Positions 9,201-17,647 of a stretch of DNA of 64,000 nt are shown here, one piece after another. The notes beneath the pieces were generated by a model. That model did not search any database. It was not told the origin of the DNA and was given only the letters and a program-made list of their open reading frames with translations. Every line of letters starts with the position of its first letter. Positions within the stretch are counted from its first letter, which is position 1. The translations under genes and the position numbers were made by a program. Source of the DNA: Gracilariopsis chorda (lineage: Eukaryota > Rhodophyta > Florideophyceae > Gracilariales > Gracilariaceae); contig NBIV01000163.1 of the NCBI GenBank assembly GCA_003194525.1, positions 1-64,000 on the forward strand, in the 5' to 3' direction.

Positions 9201-10630
9201 TCGAGGGTGGTGAATATCTTCGCCTCCCCAAGGGAGTCGATGCATTCATCCATCCTCGGTAGTGGATAGGTATCCCGTACGGTTGCTTTGTTTAGGCGGC
9301 GGTAGTCTACGCAGAAGCGCAGGCTACCGTCCTTCTTCTGAGCAAACACGACCGGGCTGGCCCACTCAGATGTAGAGGGCTCAATAACGCCCTGTCTGAG
9401 CTGCTTTTCGACTTCCGCTCGTTCAAGTTCTCTACGAGCGGGGCCCGCACGGTACGGCATTTGGTAAATTGGCCGCGTGCCGGGTTCCAGCTCAATGCGG
9501 TGTTTTGCCGCTGCCACACGTCCGAGATGGCCGTCCCACATATCCCGGAATGGGCGCAGTAGCTCGACAATCTTCGTCCGTTCGGATTCGTGTTCGGGCG
9601 CCAATTGGATATTGGATATCCAATCGTCCGGATCCTTTGGTGGCGCCTGAACGCGCGGGTTAGCTGCGTTGTCCGTATCGGAAAATGAATTAGGCAAGGG
9701 TCCCCCCTCCTTAGTTTCGTCACTCCGTGACGGAAATTCCGGTGTGATTAACGCGATGGGGGAGGGTAGAGCTAATCCGATGATTGTACGCTTGTGTAAG
9801 CGTACCGGACGGTCGGAAAAGTTCGCCACTTGGACGTAAAATGGTACGTCCGGACGGAGTTCCATGATGCCATTGGCCAGGAGGGTTAACTCCTGCCGGC
9901 TAGCCGAACGGTGATATCCTTGCAAGAATGCAAGGCCGGCCGCCTTGGTGGTTACCCGGACGGATGATTCCGACATGGGGGGTATGACGACCGGTCGGGC
10001 GACCCGTATCTTATTAGAAGGGGTCTTCCGAGTGGTAGCCGGTACGTGCTCTCCCGGCGAGCGAGAGGACCGACCGGCAGAAGATTGAATCGCCACGGGG
10101 TGGGAGTGACGTAAGATTATTGTCCGTTTCGGGGGTAGTATTGCCATGACGTACTTATCGATAAAAGAAGTACCGAGAATACAACTGGCCGCGAGGTTGG
10201 TGGCAACGAGAAAGGGGATCCGAACGGTTAGAGGTCCGATGTGTACGAGTAGGGGAACAACACCACGGATGTTCATACGATTCCGAGAGACATCCGTGAT
10301 GTTGGTGAACGAACGGGATTGGAGATGCTCCTCCCAATTAGGGGGGAGGTTCCGTTCGTGGATGAGGTTAGGGCCAGCGCCGGTGTCAAGTACACCGGTG
10401 AGGGGGTACAAGACCGAGCGGGAGAATCCCACAGAAAAGTTTATCTTATAGTGGGTATTCTTTAAAAGGGCCACTGGGGCTGTCGGCTCATACTCATCCA
10501 CAACGTACAATTCGTCCGGCTTGGGCGAAGAATCTAAACCGTTCGTTCGGGTGAGGCGTTCCGCCCTCGGAGGGGGCGTTGCCTCTACTCTCCCTCCACA
10601 TCGTTTTCCGACTCGGACATGCCGTGATCT
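6242..10630 (-). CDS. pol: E1 Pol: protease, RT, RNase H, integrase, chromodomain
   Basis: The frame is open from 10630 and overlaps the gag end by 43 nt in the -1 frame. There is no ATG near its start, so a Gag-Pol fusion by -1 frameshift is likely. Counting from 10510: aspartic protease DTGAG (42-46), reverse transcriptase with YLDD (499-502), RNase H (LDTDACDKQVG, TDHH), integrase with a His/Cys zinc region (HPGGTRMH...CRSCA) and catalytic motifs VAMDIVGPF, LTDNGPQF and HPQTNGQAERFN, and a C-terminal chromodomain (IVDHG...YRVRWHGY...DTWEP...YFVARYW). The chromodomain places it among chromoviruses, whose integrases are steered to modified histone tails. All catalytic residues seen are intact. 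Confidence 0.95.
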   Translation of the reverse strand, partial: RSRHVRVGKRCGGRVEATPPPRAERLTRTNGLDSSPKPDELYVVDEYEPTAPVALLKNTHYKINFSVGFSRSVLYPLTGVLDTGAGPNLIHERNLPPNWEEHLQSRSFTNITDVSRNRMNIRGVVPLLVHIGPLTVRIPFLVATNLAASCILGTSFIDKYVMAILPPKRTIILRHSHPVAIQSSAGRSSRSPGEHVPATTRKTPSNKIRVARPVVIPPMSESSVRVTTKAAGLAFLQGYHRSASRQELTLLANGIMELRPDVPFYVQVANFSDRPVRLHKRTIIGLALPSPIALITPEFPSRSDETKEGGPLPNSFSDTDNAANPRVQAPPKDPDDWISNIQLAPEHESERTKIVELLRPFRDMWDGHLGRVAAAKHRIELEPGTRPIYQMPYRAGPARRELERAEVEKQLRQGVIEPSTSEWASPVVFAQKKDGSLRFCVDYRRLNKATVRDTYPLPRMDECIDSLGEAKIFTTLDANSGYWQVEVDETDRDKTTFTSHMGLFRYLRMPFGLKNAPATFQRALDIILSRVKSQYALVYLDDVIIYSSSVTEHYEHVRTILTLLRSAGVTLRLDKCHFFSSTVDYLGHIIRPGKLQVSTKTQEAIRAAKPPTNQTELRSFLGLCNVFRRFVKNFARVAAPLNRKLEKGQPVCFDTLSDEEYQAYDELRQRLIRPPILAIPRQDMPYVLDTDACDKQVGCVLLQKQPDGDLLPIGYWSRSLSKPERDYTTTERECLAVVWAILHLRPYLEGQRFTLRTDHHALRWILNLADATGRLARWRLRLMEYEFDIVHRPGVKHQAADALSRIRTDREDTNPLDEEVPCLLISDRAEEDNDLVADVTIDGQEHRGVTLDTPCGHDPVGIPEVLAIVEEETDVRPITVEEFVRAQAEDGYCKTVRKDIGNGVTLFDVNWYGIIVRRSPLDGALQRVVPRALVPRVLYLAHYPRLEGHPGGTRMHNTLRRDFYWPQMANDVFQTARDCRSCAAVRGTQYRSQKRLKLFPAAGPLEFVAMDIVGPFPKSVNGYEYILVITDRFSKLCRAIPLRSTTAPVVARAFLENWAYPYGIPNHLLTDNGPQFVSKFFEDVCAALGTKHVRTTAYHPQTNGQAERFNKTLVQRLRHYVADHQSNWHAYVQPITYGYNLQVHRSTWTTHFDLALNRVPPNVILDEPSSATEPRTPVQPTPAQMKRYTLRLLKTTLQSARNRLTAAQRRYKEDFDKSVRLTPTFRLGQEVFLDRPATTSTDAALEEHERTSRKFSLRTTGPYVIISATDTTVTIDVDGVHDTVSIDRVTLAPARQSKSHGRSPPDGNAQDTLTGSTPAQLRDTPSGTNSSKRTSRPLTPNTPPATELAEPDGRVDLPKAGTSPNGDTTPARDHESSPNGNRPPTTLAVVDRIVDHGRSANHPYGRLYRVRWHGYSARHDTWEPPEHIPQYFVARYWNRRAARRRPTLGGGESNPKPLNRTK

Positions 10631-12843
10631 TCAACGGCCATTATTGAGCGGTTGACGTGATCGTATGCAGGAGGTTTCCGTTCGGAGTCTGCTGACCCAG
10701 GGGTCCGGACCCCAATGCTGGACCGACCGGGAGTGTTACGGTTGTAGTAACCCTCTTCTTTGCGAAGTTGGTAGTTTTGTTCCCGAGCGGCTAGCAGAGC
10801 ATCCCGAACGTTCGGATGGATCATTTGACAGTGGTCCGGTTCCCGTGACAGACAAATCCGACACGGTTTGTCCATCAACTGCTTCCCGTCCAGCTGTCGG
10901 TTTGTTGGTGCCCGAGCGTCAGCAGGCTTATAAAAATCCGATCGGGAGGGTCCCGAACGGTACGAGGTCGTCGCGGTTGACGGCGTCGTGGGGAGTGATG
11001 GGGCGGAGCCGACCGGGGTAAATGCCAGGACGGCCTCACCGTCATCGGTGTCGGAGGCTACCGAATCCGTACGGCTCCCCATGCTTAGGACACTCCGACG
11101 GTCTGTACGAGCGGCCACCCTTTTCCCCGTGGGATGGGGAAGGGAGTCAAGCCGAACGGATTGTCGTCGTACCGAACGGCTGGTGTCGCCATACGATTCG
11201 GCATACCTCGCCAACGCATCATAGCCGATGGACGGATGCGTCGTAAGGTGATTTCTCACCTTCGCCCGAATGGAAGGAAGTAATCCTTCCACGAATAGGG
11301 ACTTTAAACGCCGGTCGGAGAATACATTGCCGCAACGGAGGGCCTTGTTCCACAGCTTCTGTGAATACTCCGTTTCGGACATACCCGACGACTGACGGTA
11401 GAGGGTGACCTCAGAGTACGCGTCGGCAATTATTTCATCCGTTGCGTACGTTGTCAATAAAAAGTTGACGACTTCGGAGTATGAGCGGAGCATCTCGCCA
11501 CGTCGTACATCCACGGCGCCCGAATCTCCCATGAGCCGTGACTGGATCAGTGAGTGAGCCGGTCCGGTCAGGTAGAATTGGAAGCACCATACCGCTGCTC
11601 CCTCGGACAGTCCGTTATGGTTACAGGCGGTCTTGAACCGCTGTAAAAAGTTTAGAACGGATATCGGATCCGCTCCGGAAAACGAATGTCCCTTCATCTG
11701 GACATTCAGTTTCTTCTGGTAGCGCGTAATCTTACGCGCGACTCGCGAGTTGTACGATTGGCTACGATTGGTTAGCCGGTACGTACGATAATTCACCACC
11801 CTGGTGAACAATTCGTTCAGTGGTTTGATGCGCCGAGGCGCGGATCTTTCCGAACGGGAACGATACCGGTCGGAGCGGCCTCTGCGGCCAGAACGGTCGG
11901 AGTCTGAGTCGCTATCAGTTCCGGAAACGGCATCGGAACTATCCGAGCGGTCAGAATCAGTATCCGAACCGGAGGAATGTCGCTTTTTCCTGCGGCGACG
12001 ATTCTTCCGTGCGCGGCGAGGGCGATCCGTGTCGGACTTGTCAGCTCTGCCGCCCCTGTCACGGCGGCCCCCTCTTCCCTCGTTAGAAGAGGAGCTGTCT
12101 GAATTTCCGTTCGGATCATCTCGGTGGGGTTCCACCGGGAGGACTGGGACCATGGGGGCACTCTGATGGCCCCCTTCTGGGTGGGGTTCCTCATCCCGTC
12201 CGGTGTGTAATTGGGCTTGGTCCGGTCGGCCAAGGGAAAACTTTGGAAGGGGTGGCAGCGTTGTCGCTTCCATATAAACTGCCGTACGGTCCTCGTGCTT
12301 CATGGCACCAAGTCCGGTCGGAAGGAGCTGCTGAAGGATTGCCTCGGTGGTCTGGCGGACCGTCGGGGTAATCAGTTCTGCCAGCAGTTCTGGCAGGCGC
12401 TCCTGCAGGTAGCGCTCAACCCGAACGGGGACACGAGCAGCAAGCTCGCTCTTCAGCTTGTAACCCCAATAGGGCTCGAGCTGCTTCCACAGTTCTGGGA
12501 GCGTCCGTGCGGGAATTTCGGCTGCCACTAGGCCGGTCGGAGTGGTGAGTAGAGGGAGCGGTGCTGCACCCTCTGGGTTCATTGACGGGCCTAAATTCCG
12601 GTCGGTAGGCGTTTGAGAAGCCCGGGAGGAGCGAGGAGCTTTGCGCACGAGCACCTCGGGGTTCTCCAATCGGACGTCCGGAGCTGGTGCAGTGCTACGG
12701 GTGCTGCGGCGGTCAACCGAGGCATTGTCCGAAGCGGTCTGCATTGGTGGCTCGCCGGACGGAGCCAATTCTTTTTCGACATCGACCCTTGCGGTCGACT
12801 CCACGTTTGCGTCACGTGTCTGCATCTCGTGTTCGTTATCCAA
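10585..12843 (-). CDS. gag: E1 Gag
   Basis: 752 residues. After a variable N-terminus comes a long R/S/D/E-rich stretch (about residues 235-335), then a retrotransposon capsid-like region (FSGADPISVLNFLQRF...EGAAVWCFQFYL...YRQSSGMSETEYSQKLW...GLLPSIRAKVRNHL) homologous to the Gag of E2, E3 and E4. Near the C-terminus there is no classical CCHC knuckle but a Cys/His cluster CRICLSREPDHCQMIH, with spacing shared in part by E2. The protein would form the particle and bind RNA. It ends at TAG 10585-10587, in a TAGAGGC context also found at the gag stops of E2 and E3. Confidence 0.93.
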   Translation of the reverse strand: MDNEHEMQTRDANVESTARVDVEKELAPSGEPPMQTASDNASVDRRSTRSTAPAPDVRLENPEVLVRKAPRSSRASQTPTDRNLGPSMNPEGAAPLPLLTTPTGLVAAEIPARTLPELWKQLEPYWGYKLKSELAARVPVRVERYLQERLPELLAELITPTVRQTTEAILQQLLPTGLGAMKHEDRTAVYMEATTLPPLPKFSLGRPDQAQLHTGRDEEPHPEGGHQSAPMVPVLPVEPHRDDPNGNSDSSSSNEGRGGRRDRGGRADKSDTDRPRRARKNRRRRKKRHSSGSDTDSDRSDSSDAVSGTDSDSDSDRSGRRGRSDRYRSRSERSAPRRIKPLNELFTRVVNYRTYRLTNRSQSYNSRVARKITRYQKKLNVQMKGHSFSGADPISVLNFLQRFKTACNHNGLSEGAAVWCFQFYLTGPAHSLIQSRLMGDSGAVDVRRGEMLRSYSEVVNFLLTTYATDEIIADAYSEVTLYRQSSGMSETEYSQKLWNKALRCGNVFSDRRLKSLFVEGLLPSIRAKVRNHLTTHPSIGYDALARYAESYGDTSRSVRRQSVRLDSLPHPTGKRVAARTDRRSVLSMGSRTDSVASDTDDGEAVLAFTPVGSAPSLPTTPSTATTSYRSGPSRSDFYKPADARAPTNRQLDGKQLMDKPCRICLSREPDHCQMIHPNVRDALLAAREQNYQLRKEEGYYNRNTPGRSSIGVRTPGSADSERKPPAYDHVNRSIMAVEDHGMSESENDVEGE
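10603..10609 (-). promoter_or_regulatory. Candidate -1 frameshift site in E1 gag-pol overlap
   Basis: In the gag frame the sense strand reads G GAA AAC seven codons before the gag stop. The equivalent positions are G AAA AAC in E2 (19807-19813) and G GAA AAT in E3 (39606-39612). Pol lies in the -1 frame in E1 and E2. The heptamer is not the perfect X XXY YYZ pattern, but the A-site can re-pair with AAA. Confidence 0.45.
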
Positions 12844-12880
12844 AACGTTCTAAAATCCGTACGGAAAGTCACGAGTCCCA

Positions 12881-12899
12881 CTTCTACGTCGGGAGACCA
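12881..12899 (-). promoter_or_regulatory. E1 primer binding site
   Basis: One base after the 5' LTR the sense strand reads TGGTCTCCCGACGTAGAAG, starting with the TGG that pairs with a tRNA CCA end. The first 15 bases differ from the E2 site only by G for C at position 14. The implied tRNA would have a C1-G72 pair and end in GGGAGACCA, as eukaryotic tRNA-Tyr can; the tRNA identity is not proven. Confidence 0.7.
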
Positions 12900-12900
12900 G

Positions 12901-13564
12901 TGTGAGATAGTGATTCTAATTCACACAATTGAAAGTGTCTCCTAGAAGCAGTATCCGCTCGGCGTGCGTAGCGGGGCGTGATGGGTCACGAGATCCGGTC
13001 GGGGGGGAGGTGATGCGTGGGGACGAGCGCCAGCACCGGGCGGTCGTAGGAAAGACTGGGCGGTTAGGTACGTGAGGCGCGGTCGAGATACGCGCGAAGA
13101 GTCCGAACGGCTTGTAAACCTAGTTGAGTCCCGTACGGAGTAATGTCTCAGGTCTGCTTTAGAGACAAAAGTAGTTCGGGACGGTGGTGCTTACCGTTTA
13201 CTGAGTGTGGGTAGCGGGGAGCGAGGTGCACTAAGTACTGCACCTCAAGCTCAACCTGCACCGCAATCGCTACCCTTCTACTACGTACGGATAAAATTAT
13301 TAAAATATCTAAGCCTATCGTACAAATGCCACCAGCCACGTGGCTACCTGTCCGTCTGGCGCAGCAACCCTGCACCTCAGCCGTCCGGCACGTGTACACC
13401 TGTGGGCAATGAGTGCACAACCAATGGCATTGCCCGCTCCCGTGCACCACTCAACGATTCCGTTCGGCCAATCATAACGTGCCAAACAATCCGCTCGGAT
13501 ACGGTGCTTGAAGGCACTCAAGCACACTCTGAAGTGCACTCCCGGGCGGGCCCGCTATACTACA
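12901..13564 (-). repeat. E1 5' LTR
   Basis: 664 bp, the partner of 2376-3038. On the sense strand it starts TGTAGTATAG and ends CTCACA, directly followed by the primer binding site. Confidence 0.95.
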
Positions 13565-13569
13565 AACAT
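13565..13569 (+). repeat. E1 target-site duplication, right copy
   Basis: AACAT, identical to 2371-2375. Confidence 0.9.
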
Positions 13570-13742
13570 TACCAGAATCCAGCAGCGTAAAAATGATCAT
13601 GCTCTCCAGAAACGTGCTTCTGGCGGACTTCGTTGCCCAGCAAGAAGCAACTAATGCATCACTTATATCGGAGCTGAAGAGATGCAACGATGAATGGGAG
13701 AAAACACGAGCTGTATTGGAACGTCTGGTGGAAAAGGTTTGA
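13570..13742 (+). pseudogene. Harbinger ORF1, 3' part separated by E1
   Basis: Directly after the right-hand AACAT duplication, 57 codons remain open in the frame that joins exactly with the segment ending at 2375, and they end at TGA 13740-13742. The residues are rich in E, K, L and R, consistent with an amphipathic C-terminal helix. It has no start of its own in this context. It is assigned by frame continuity across the retrotransposon, not by homology. Confidence 0.75.
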
Positions 13743-13762
13743 AACCAGAAACAATTGCATAG

Positions 13763-15004
13763 CTATTCCCTGTTGACATCCTTCGTTATATAATAAAGCA
13801 AAGCATCCCTCTGCTTCTTTCCGGATCCTGTCTCAGCGGTAACCACAGCGTCTAGATCATCCGTTTCATCGGGAGGTAAGTATTCTTCAACGACATCTCC
13901 TTCATAGATGCACATATTGTGCAGCATCACACACGCCAAAATGAAGACGACAATTTCGTTTTCGTGGTGGGGCTTGATTCCATCTTTCAGCACAGAAAAT
14001 CGGTGATTGAGCATACCAAACGCACATTCTACCGGCTTTCTCGTTTTCCCTGCAATTTGATCCCAAGTCCGAAGGACAGGATTAGCGTTCTTTTCCGCTT
14101 CACTACAACTCTTCATCATATTTTGGCTCAGCTGAAACGCGCAATCTCCAATGAGATACGGACGTACGGGAACGTTTGCAATAATGAGATCCGGGATATC
14201 ATCCCCTAGCCACACCCTGTTCTCCATGTTCTGCTTCAAACTTGATCGTTCATAGATTGTAGAGTCTCCTAGCACTCCAGGCTTTCCGATGTCGACGTAA
14301 ATAAAACGTCTATCTGACGTTACCACTGCGAATAGTACGATGCTAGGGTATCCTTTGTAGCATCGATACTCATAATATTGGTCCTGCGGACAAGCAGGCC
14401 ACTTTATATGAGTCCCGTCAATGGCTCCAACACATTACGGAACACCACTGATTTGTTGAAAGCCTTTCATCGTAGTAGCAATATCCTGTTCGGATGTTGG
14501 AAAGCGAATAACATGTTGATACTTTTGTGCAATGGCAGTACTAACTGTCGAAACGGCCGCAGATACTGTGCTAGGTTCAATCCCGAGTTGGGCTGCTACT
14601 CTCTCACAAGTCCCTCCACCAGCATAGAGAAGGAAAGCAGCAAGTTTGATTTCTGCTGGTAGTACCTTTCGGAACTTTGAGTTACTGAGCTGTATTTGGG
14701 AACGGAGGTCGCCTGCAATGCGTTGAAAAATAGCGTAGGCTATGCGAAAGTTGCTTCGCCAAGAGGCACTTCCCATAAAGTCATATGTAATGGCATAATC
14801 AAAGAACCATGTGGAAGAGTTGCGCTTGCGCTCCCGCAGACGTCCTGTAGCTCCAGTTCGTGCATCTGTCGTCAACATATGAGTGGCGTAGGCAAGTGGC
14901 GTCGACGACATGGCGCTGCCAACTGCATGTTCGACTACATCGTCGTCGTCGGTTAATGCGTTGCAAACGGCGATTGCGACCAAGCGACGTCTTGTCGTGT
15001 CCAT
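13763..15004 (-). pseudogene. Harbinger transposase (DDE_Tnp_4/HARBI1-like), one in-frame stop
   Basis: A single frame of 413 residues has one nonsense codon (TAA, 14435-14437) and no frameshift. The N-terminal half contains a helix-turn-helix-like region (LGIEPSTVSAAVSTV). The catalytic core has the expected acidic residues: D in AIDGTHIKW just after the stop, D in GVLGDSTIY, and E in KPVECAFGMLNHRF, followed by the typical CVMLHNMC helix. The enzyme would cut at the TIRs and integrate at TTA. The stop immediately precedes the first catalytic Asp, so the product is inactive unless read through. The gene converges on ORF1, with stops 20 bp apart. Confidence 0.87.
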
Positions 15005-15166
15005 GGAGATGATTCTTTGGTTGGGTCAAGCGTGGGTCCGGAGTTGGGCTCGCTTTCGAGCGACCCCAAAATGGAGGGAAAATTGGACAGCTTGGAAAGT
15101 GTCCTGTGAAATGGGAAATCCCCAGAATATTGGGTATTTGAGACAATATGCGCCGTGAGACGTCTA

Positions 15167-15183
15167 ATATAGAAAGGGCCTTA
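15167..15183 (-). repeat. Right TIR with TTA target duplication
   Basis: The reverse complement reads GGCCCTTTCTATAT, then TTA at 15181-15183. It mirrors the left end at 1553-1569. Confidence 0.85.
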
Positions 15184-16862
15184 AATAACCAATTAAACCA
15201 ATTGAAATCTAAAGAAAAATGTCAAGGTACATTTAAATTGTAAACTATAGCTACTCAATCACAAATTTTGCAAAGCTAAAAGAATATTTGTACCACAGAG
15301 AGTACACTACATGGAAAACTAGATAACTATTATATGTATATGTGCACACATTTCAATTCATAATTGCCAAACCCCTAAGACCCCGCTATTAAACTGTTTG
15401 GTGAGTTCCAGATTGGCTATAAAAATCCATTAGCTCTCTTTTCAATGAAACAATAAAGGTTATCACGTCTATCGTAAATTTTAGCTTATATCTAATAGTT
15501 CATTTGTACTTACTGCTAGGCCCTTTACTGTAACATAATCCTAACTACGTAAAAAAAGCTCGCGCATCAAAACTCTATTAAAGTGTATTCATATTTGAGT
15601 TTCAACTCCTTTCAAAAAACAATTTGTTATCCAAGAAGGTGCAGTTCTAGCTCAAAACCTCCCACCTCCGTTTCCGGTTCTTTCAAATATTTCAATCGCA
15701 ATTTTGTTGCCAAAAACTCTTTCTTAAACTGTTCAACAAAATGCAATCTCTGGATCCTTCCAAACTTTTGAGGTGCACCATGGCCATAATTATTCACCTT
15801 TAGTGCACTTTTGTATCATTACTAGACCAGAGAATCTTTTCTGTAACGAATGTCCCATCATTAGAGAAAACATAAGACGCTGCGGGTTCTCGTTTTTCGA
15901 CAAAATGGTTTGAAACTAACATTAGCAGAATATTACTTTAGCATTGACGTTTGCTTAGCCAATCCTGACCACTCCACTATTTTTCAAAAGTGCCCGAAAG
16001 TTGAACGCGATAATGAGACCCGAATATAATTTGTTATAGTTTCAGTTTCTTAACAGTACGCAACGTTCTCGTACTAATCATTTAAAATAGGCTACTTTCC
16101 AATCTTTTATCGACCATCCGCCTTGCTCTTCCAATGTGTGGAGTGAGCAGTATTCGGCGTTCCGAGGCGCTCTTTTTGCCTAAGTCACTGACGAAGATTC
16201 ATACCAAGACGGTAATTCCGGGCAACCAGGGGTACTCATACGTTCTATTGGTGGGTGCACTGGGTAATGTCGCTCATATGTGGATTATACCACTATTTGG
16301 TAGTCGCACAGTAGGTTCTTGCCACGGCGCAAACGCTTATAATATCTAGATATTTTATGCTTAGCAGTACCTAGGAGCGGCCATCTGTGCAGTACTTAGT
16401 CGCAGACGCTTGGACTCTCTCAGAAAACGGACGGACAAGGGGGGCATGAACCCATGTCCCTAGCCTTGGATGCTTACTCGGATTTCCCAAACTAGTGCTT
16501 AACTTGCGACTTCCCGTGCTCTTCCAAGCGCATCACTCGCCAACCGCTTAACCTTGATTACACGTTCCGTCACGCACCGCTGTTCAGGATATCTATAGAA
16601 CACTCGCCGCCGCAAGCGGCACCCCTTCGAATATTATTTGTGCGGATCACCGCGAGCTGAACTGCAATGCCCTCAGGGAAAGATTCTTGGTACTTGGTTG
16701 ACTTCCCGAATGTTTCGGTAATGTAGTCATGGCATGAAATACGACCATTAATAGTGGATAGGACACCTGGGACACGGAAGAGTCAATTGGAGGTTGGCCA
16801 CAGTAGTGGGCATCAACCACCAAAGTAGAGTAATTTATTTAATTATTATTTTTACACCCATT
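15184..16862. other. AT-rich intergenic DNA
   Basis: No gene, long ORF or recognised repeat was found. A copy of the Harbinger end core (TAGGCCCTTTACTG, about 15519-15532) stands alone without a partner end. A segment at 16370-16750 has higher G+C but no recognised identity. Confidence 0.5.
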
Positions 16863-16999
16863 TGTGGGATGGTTAGTACTTAGTGCGCCGGCGAGTTGCC
16901 GTTGCACCAATAAACCGTCCCCAACAAGGGACCCCAGCCTGGGGAATGGGCTCTAGACCTCACCGCCTTCGCGTGTTCTCTACTCCTCTTTGCAGGGAA
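16863..16999 (+). repeat. Left fragment of a probable E4 LTR
   Basis: Starting at TGTGGGATGG, this segment lies immediately left of E2's target duplication. With 27405-27900 it would make an LTR of about 630 bp ending in ACA just before a primer binding site. The left boundary is a guess because the other LTR is not in the window. Confidence 0.3.
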
Positions 17000-17524
17000 T
17001 GTAGGAGAATGACCATTGGGCGGATGCAGTGGTGAGGTAACCATGGGGCTGGGCTGGCAGAGTTCAAAACATTGCTGGCCAAAATATTCCACGTGGCCAA
17101 GCTGGGTGCCTATGCAGGGGATACGATGGGACAGTGCGAGTGCTAAGGCACTGTGGCCATAGGTTTTATCATGTAGCTAATTTTATTTAGCTTGTTAGGA
17201 TAGTTCCGAAGCTCAGAGCGCCTCGCCACCTAGATAACTTGGCTCGAGTGGCGCCGATCTCTGAAGTGTAAAGACAAGCACCCTCACCGTCTTCTTGCCG
17301 CCATATGCAGCCAGTAGGACTCCAAAGGCCTCGAAGCCATCGTTACCATTCTCCCGACCTGTAGGGACTTGAGATAGTGCCCGCCCATTGCGCCTCGCTG
17401 CCAGTTGGTGCCCGCGTCACTAGTACACTCAGTGGATTGTCACCCCAGTGGTTGGCTCTCTGCCGCTACTACCCCCTAGTAGACTACTACCCCAGTTGAC
17501 CAAAGGACGTAGTATTCTACTACA
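17000..17524 (+). repeat. E2 5' LTR
   Basis: 525 bp, starts TGTAGGAGAATG and ends TTCTACTACA. Its central part is closer to E3's 3' LTR than E3's own 5' LTR is. Confidence 0.92.
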
Positions 17525-17526
17525 AC

Positions 17527-17545
17527 TGGTCTCCCGACCTAGAAG
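17527..17545 (+). promoter_or_regulatory. E2 primer binding site
   Basis: TGGTCTCCCGACCTAGAAG lies two bases after the LTR. The start is the same as in E1, and E3 (37317-37335) and E4 (27906-27924) carry diverged versions, so all four elements appear to use one primer tRNA. Confidence 0.7.
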
Positions 17546-17647
17546 CCTACAGGAACAGCGTGAACCTTAAGGAAAGAAATTTACGCATAGGGCTTCTACC
17601 ATTGGACTATTAGTCGACGCAATTGGCTTGAAAGCAACACCGACCGT

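Larger units (their letters stand above)
2376..13564 (-). mobile_element. Ty3/Gypsy chromovirus E1, complete and young
   Basis: An 11.2-kb LTR retrotransposon in minus-strand sense with 5' LTR (12901-13564), PBS, gag, pol (PR-RT-RH-IN-chromodomain), a long antisense ORF, polypurine tract and 3' LTR (2376-3038). The LTRs begin TGT and end ACA and differ by three substitutions and one indel, by eye, over 663 bp. Perfect AACAT duplications lie at 2371-2375 and 13565-13569. Both coding frames on the sense strand are open. The whole element is saturated with the motif CCGNNCGG. Low LTR divergence and intact frames argue for recent transposition. Confidence 0.95.
1556..15180. mobile_element. PIF/Harbinger-type DNA transposon, interrupted by Gypsy element E1
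   Basis: The left end GGCCCTTTCTACAT and the reverse complement of the right end, GGCCCTTTCTATAT, form a terminal inverted repeat of about 14 bp with one mismatch. Both ends are flanked by TTA (1553-1555 and 15181-15183), matching the 3-bp TTA/TAA duplications of PIF/Harbinger elements. Inside are the two genes expected of the superfamily, in convergent orientation: a Myb/SANT-like protein and a DDE_Tnp_4/HARBI1-like transposase. Removing the nested retrotransposon and one copy of its 5-bp duplication leaves about 2.4 kb. The element is probably dead: one ORF is split by E1 and the other has an in-frame stop. Confidence 0.88.

Noticed and set aside
16370-16750. rRNA or tRNA-like gene in the G+C-richer patch
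   Set aside because: No conserved rRNA core sequence or paired A and B boxes could be identified.
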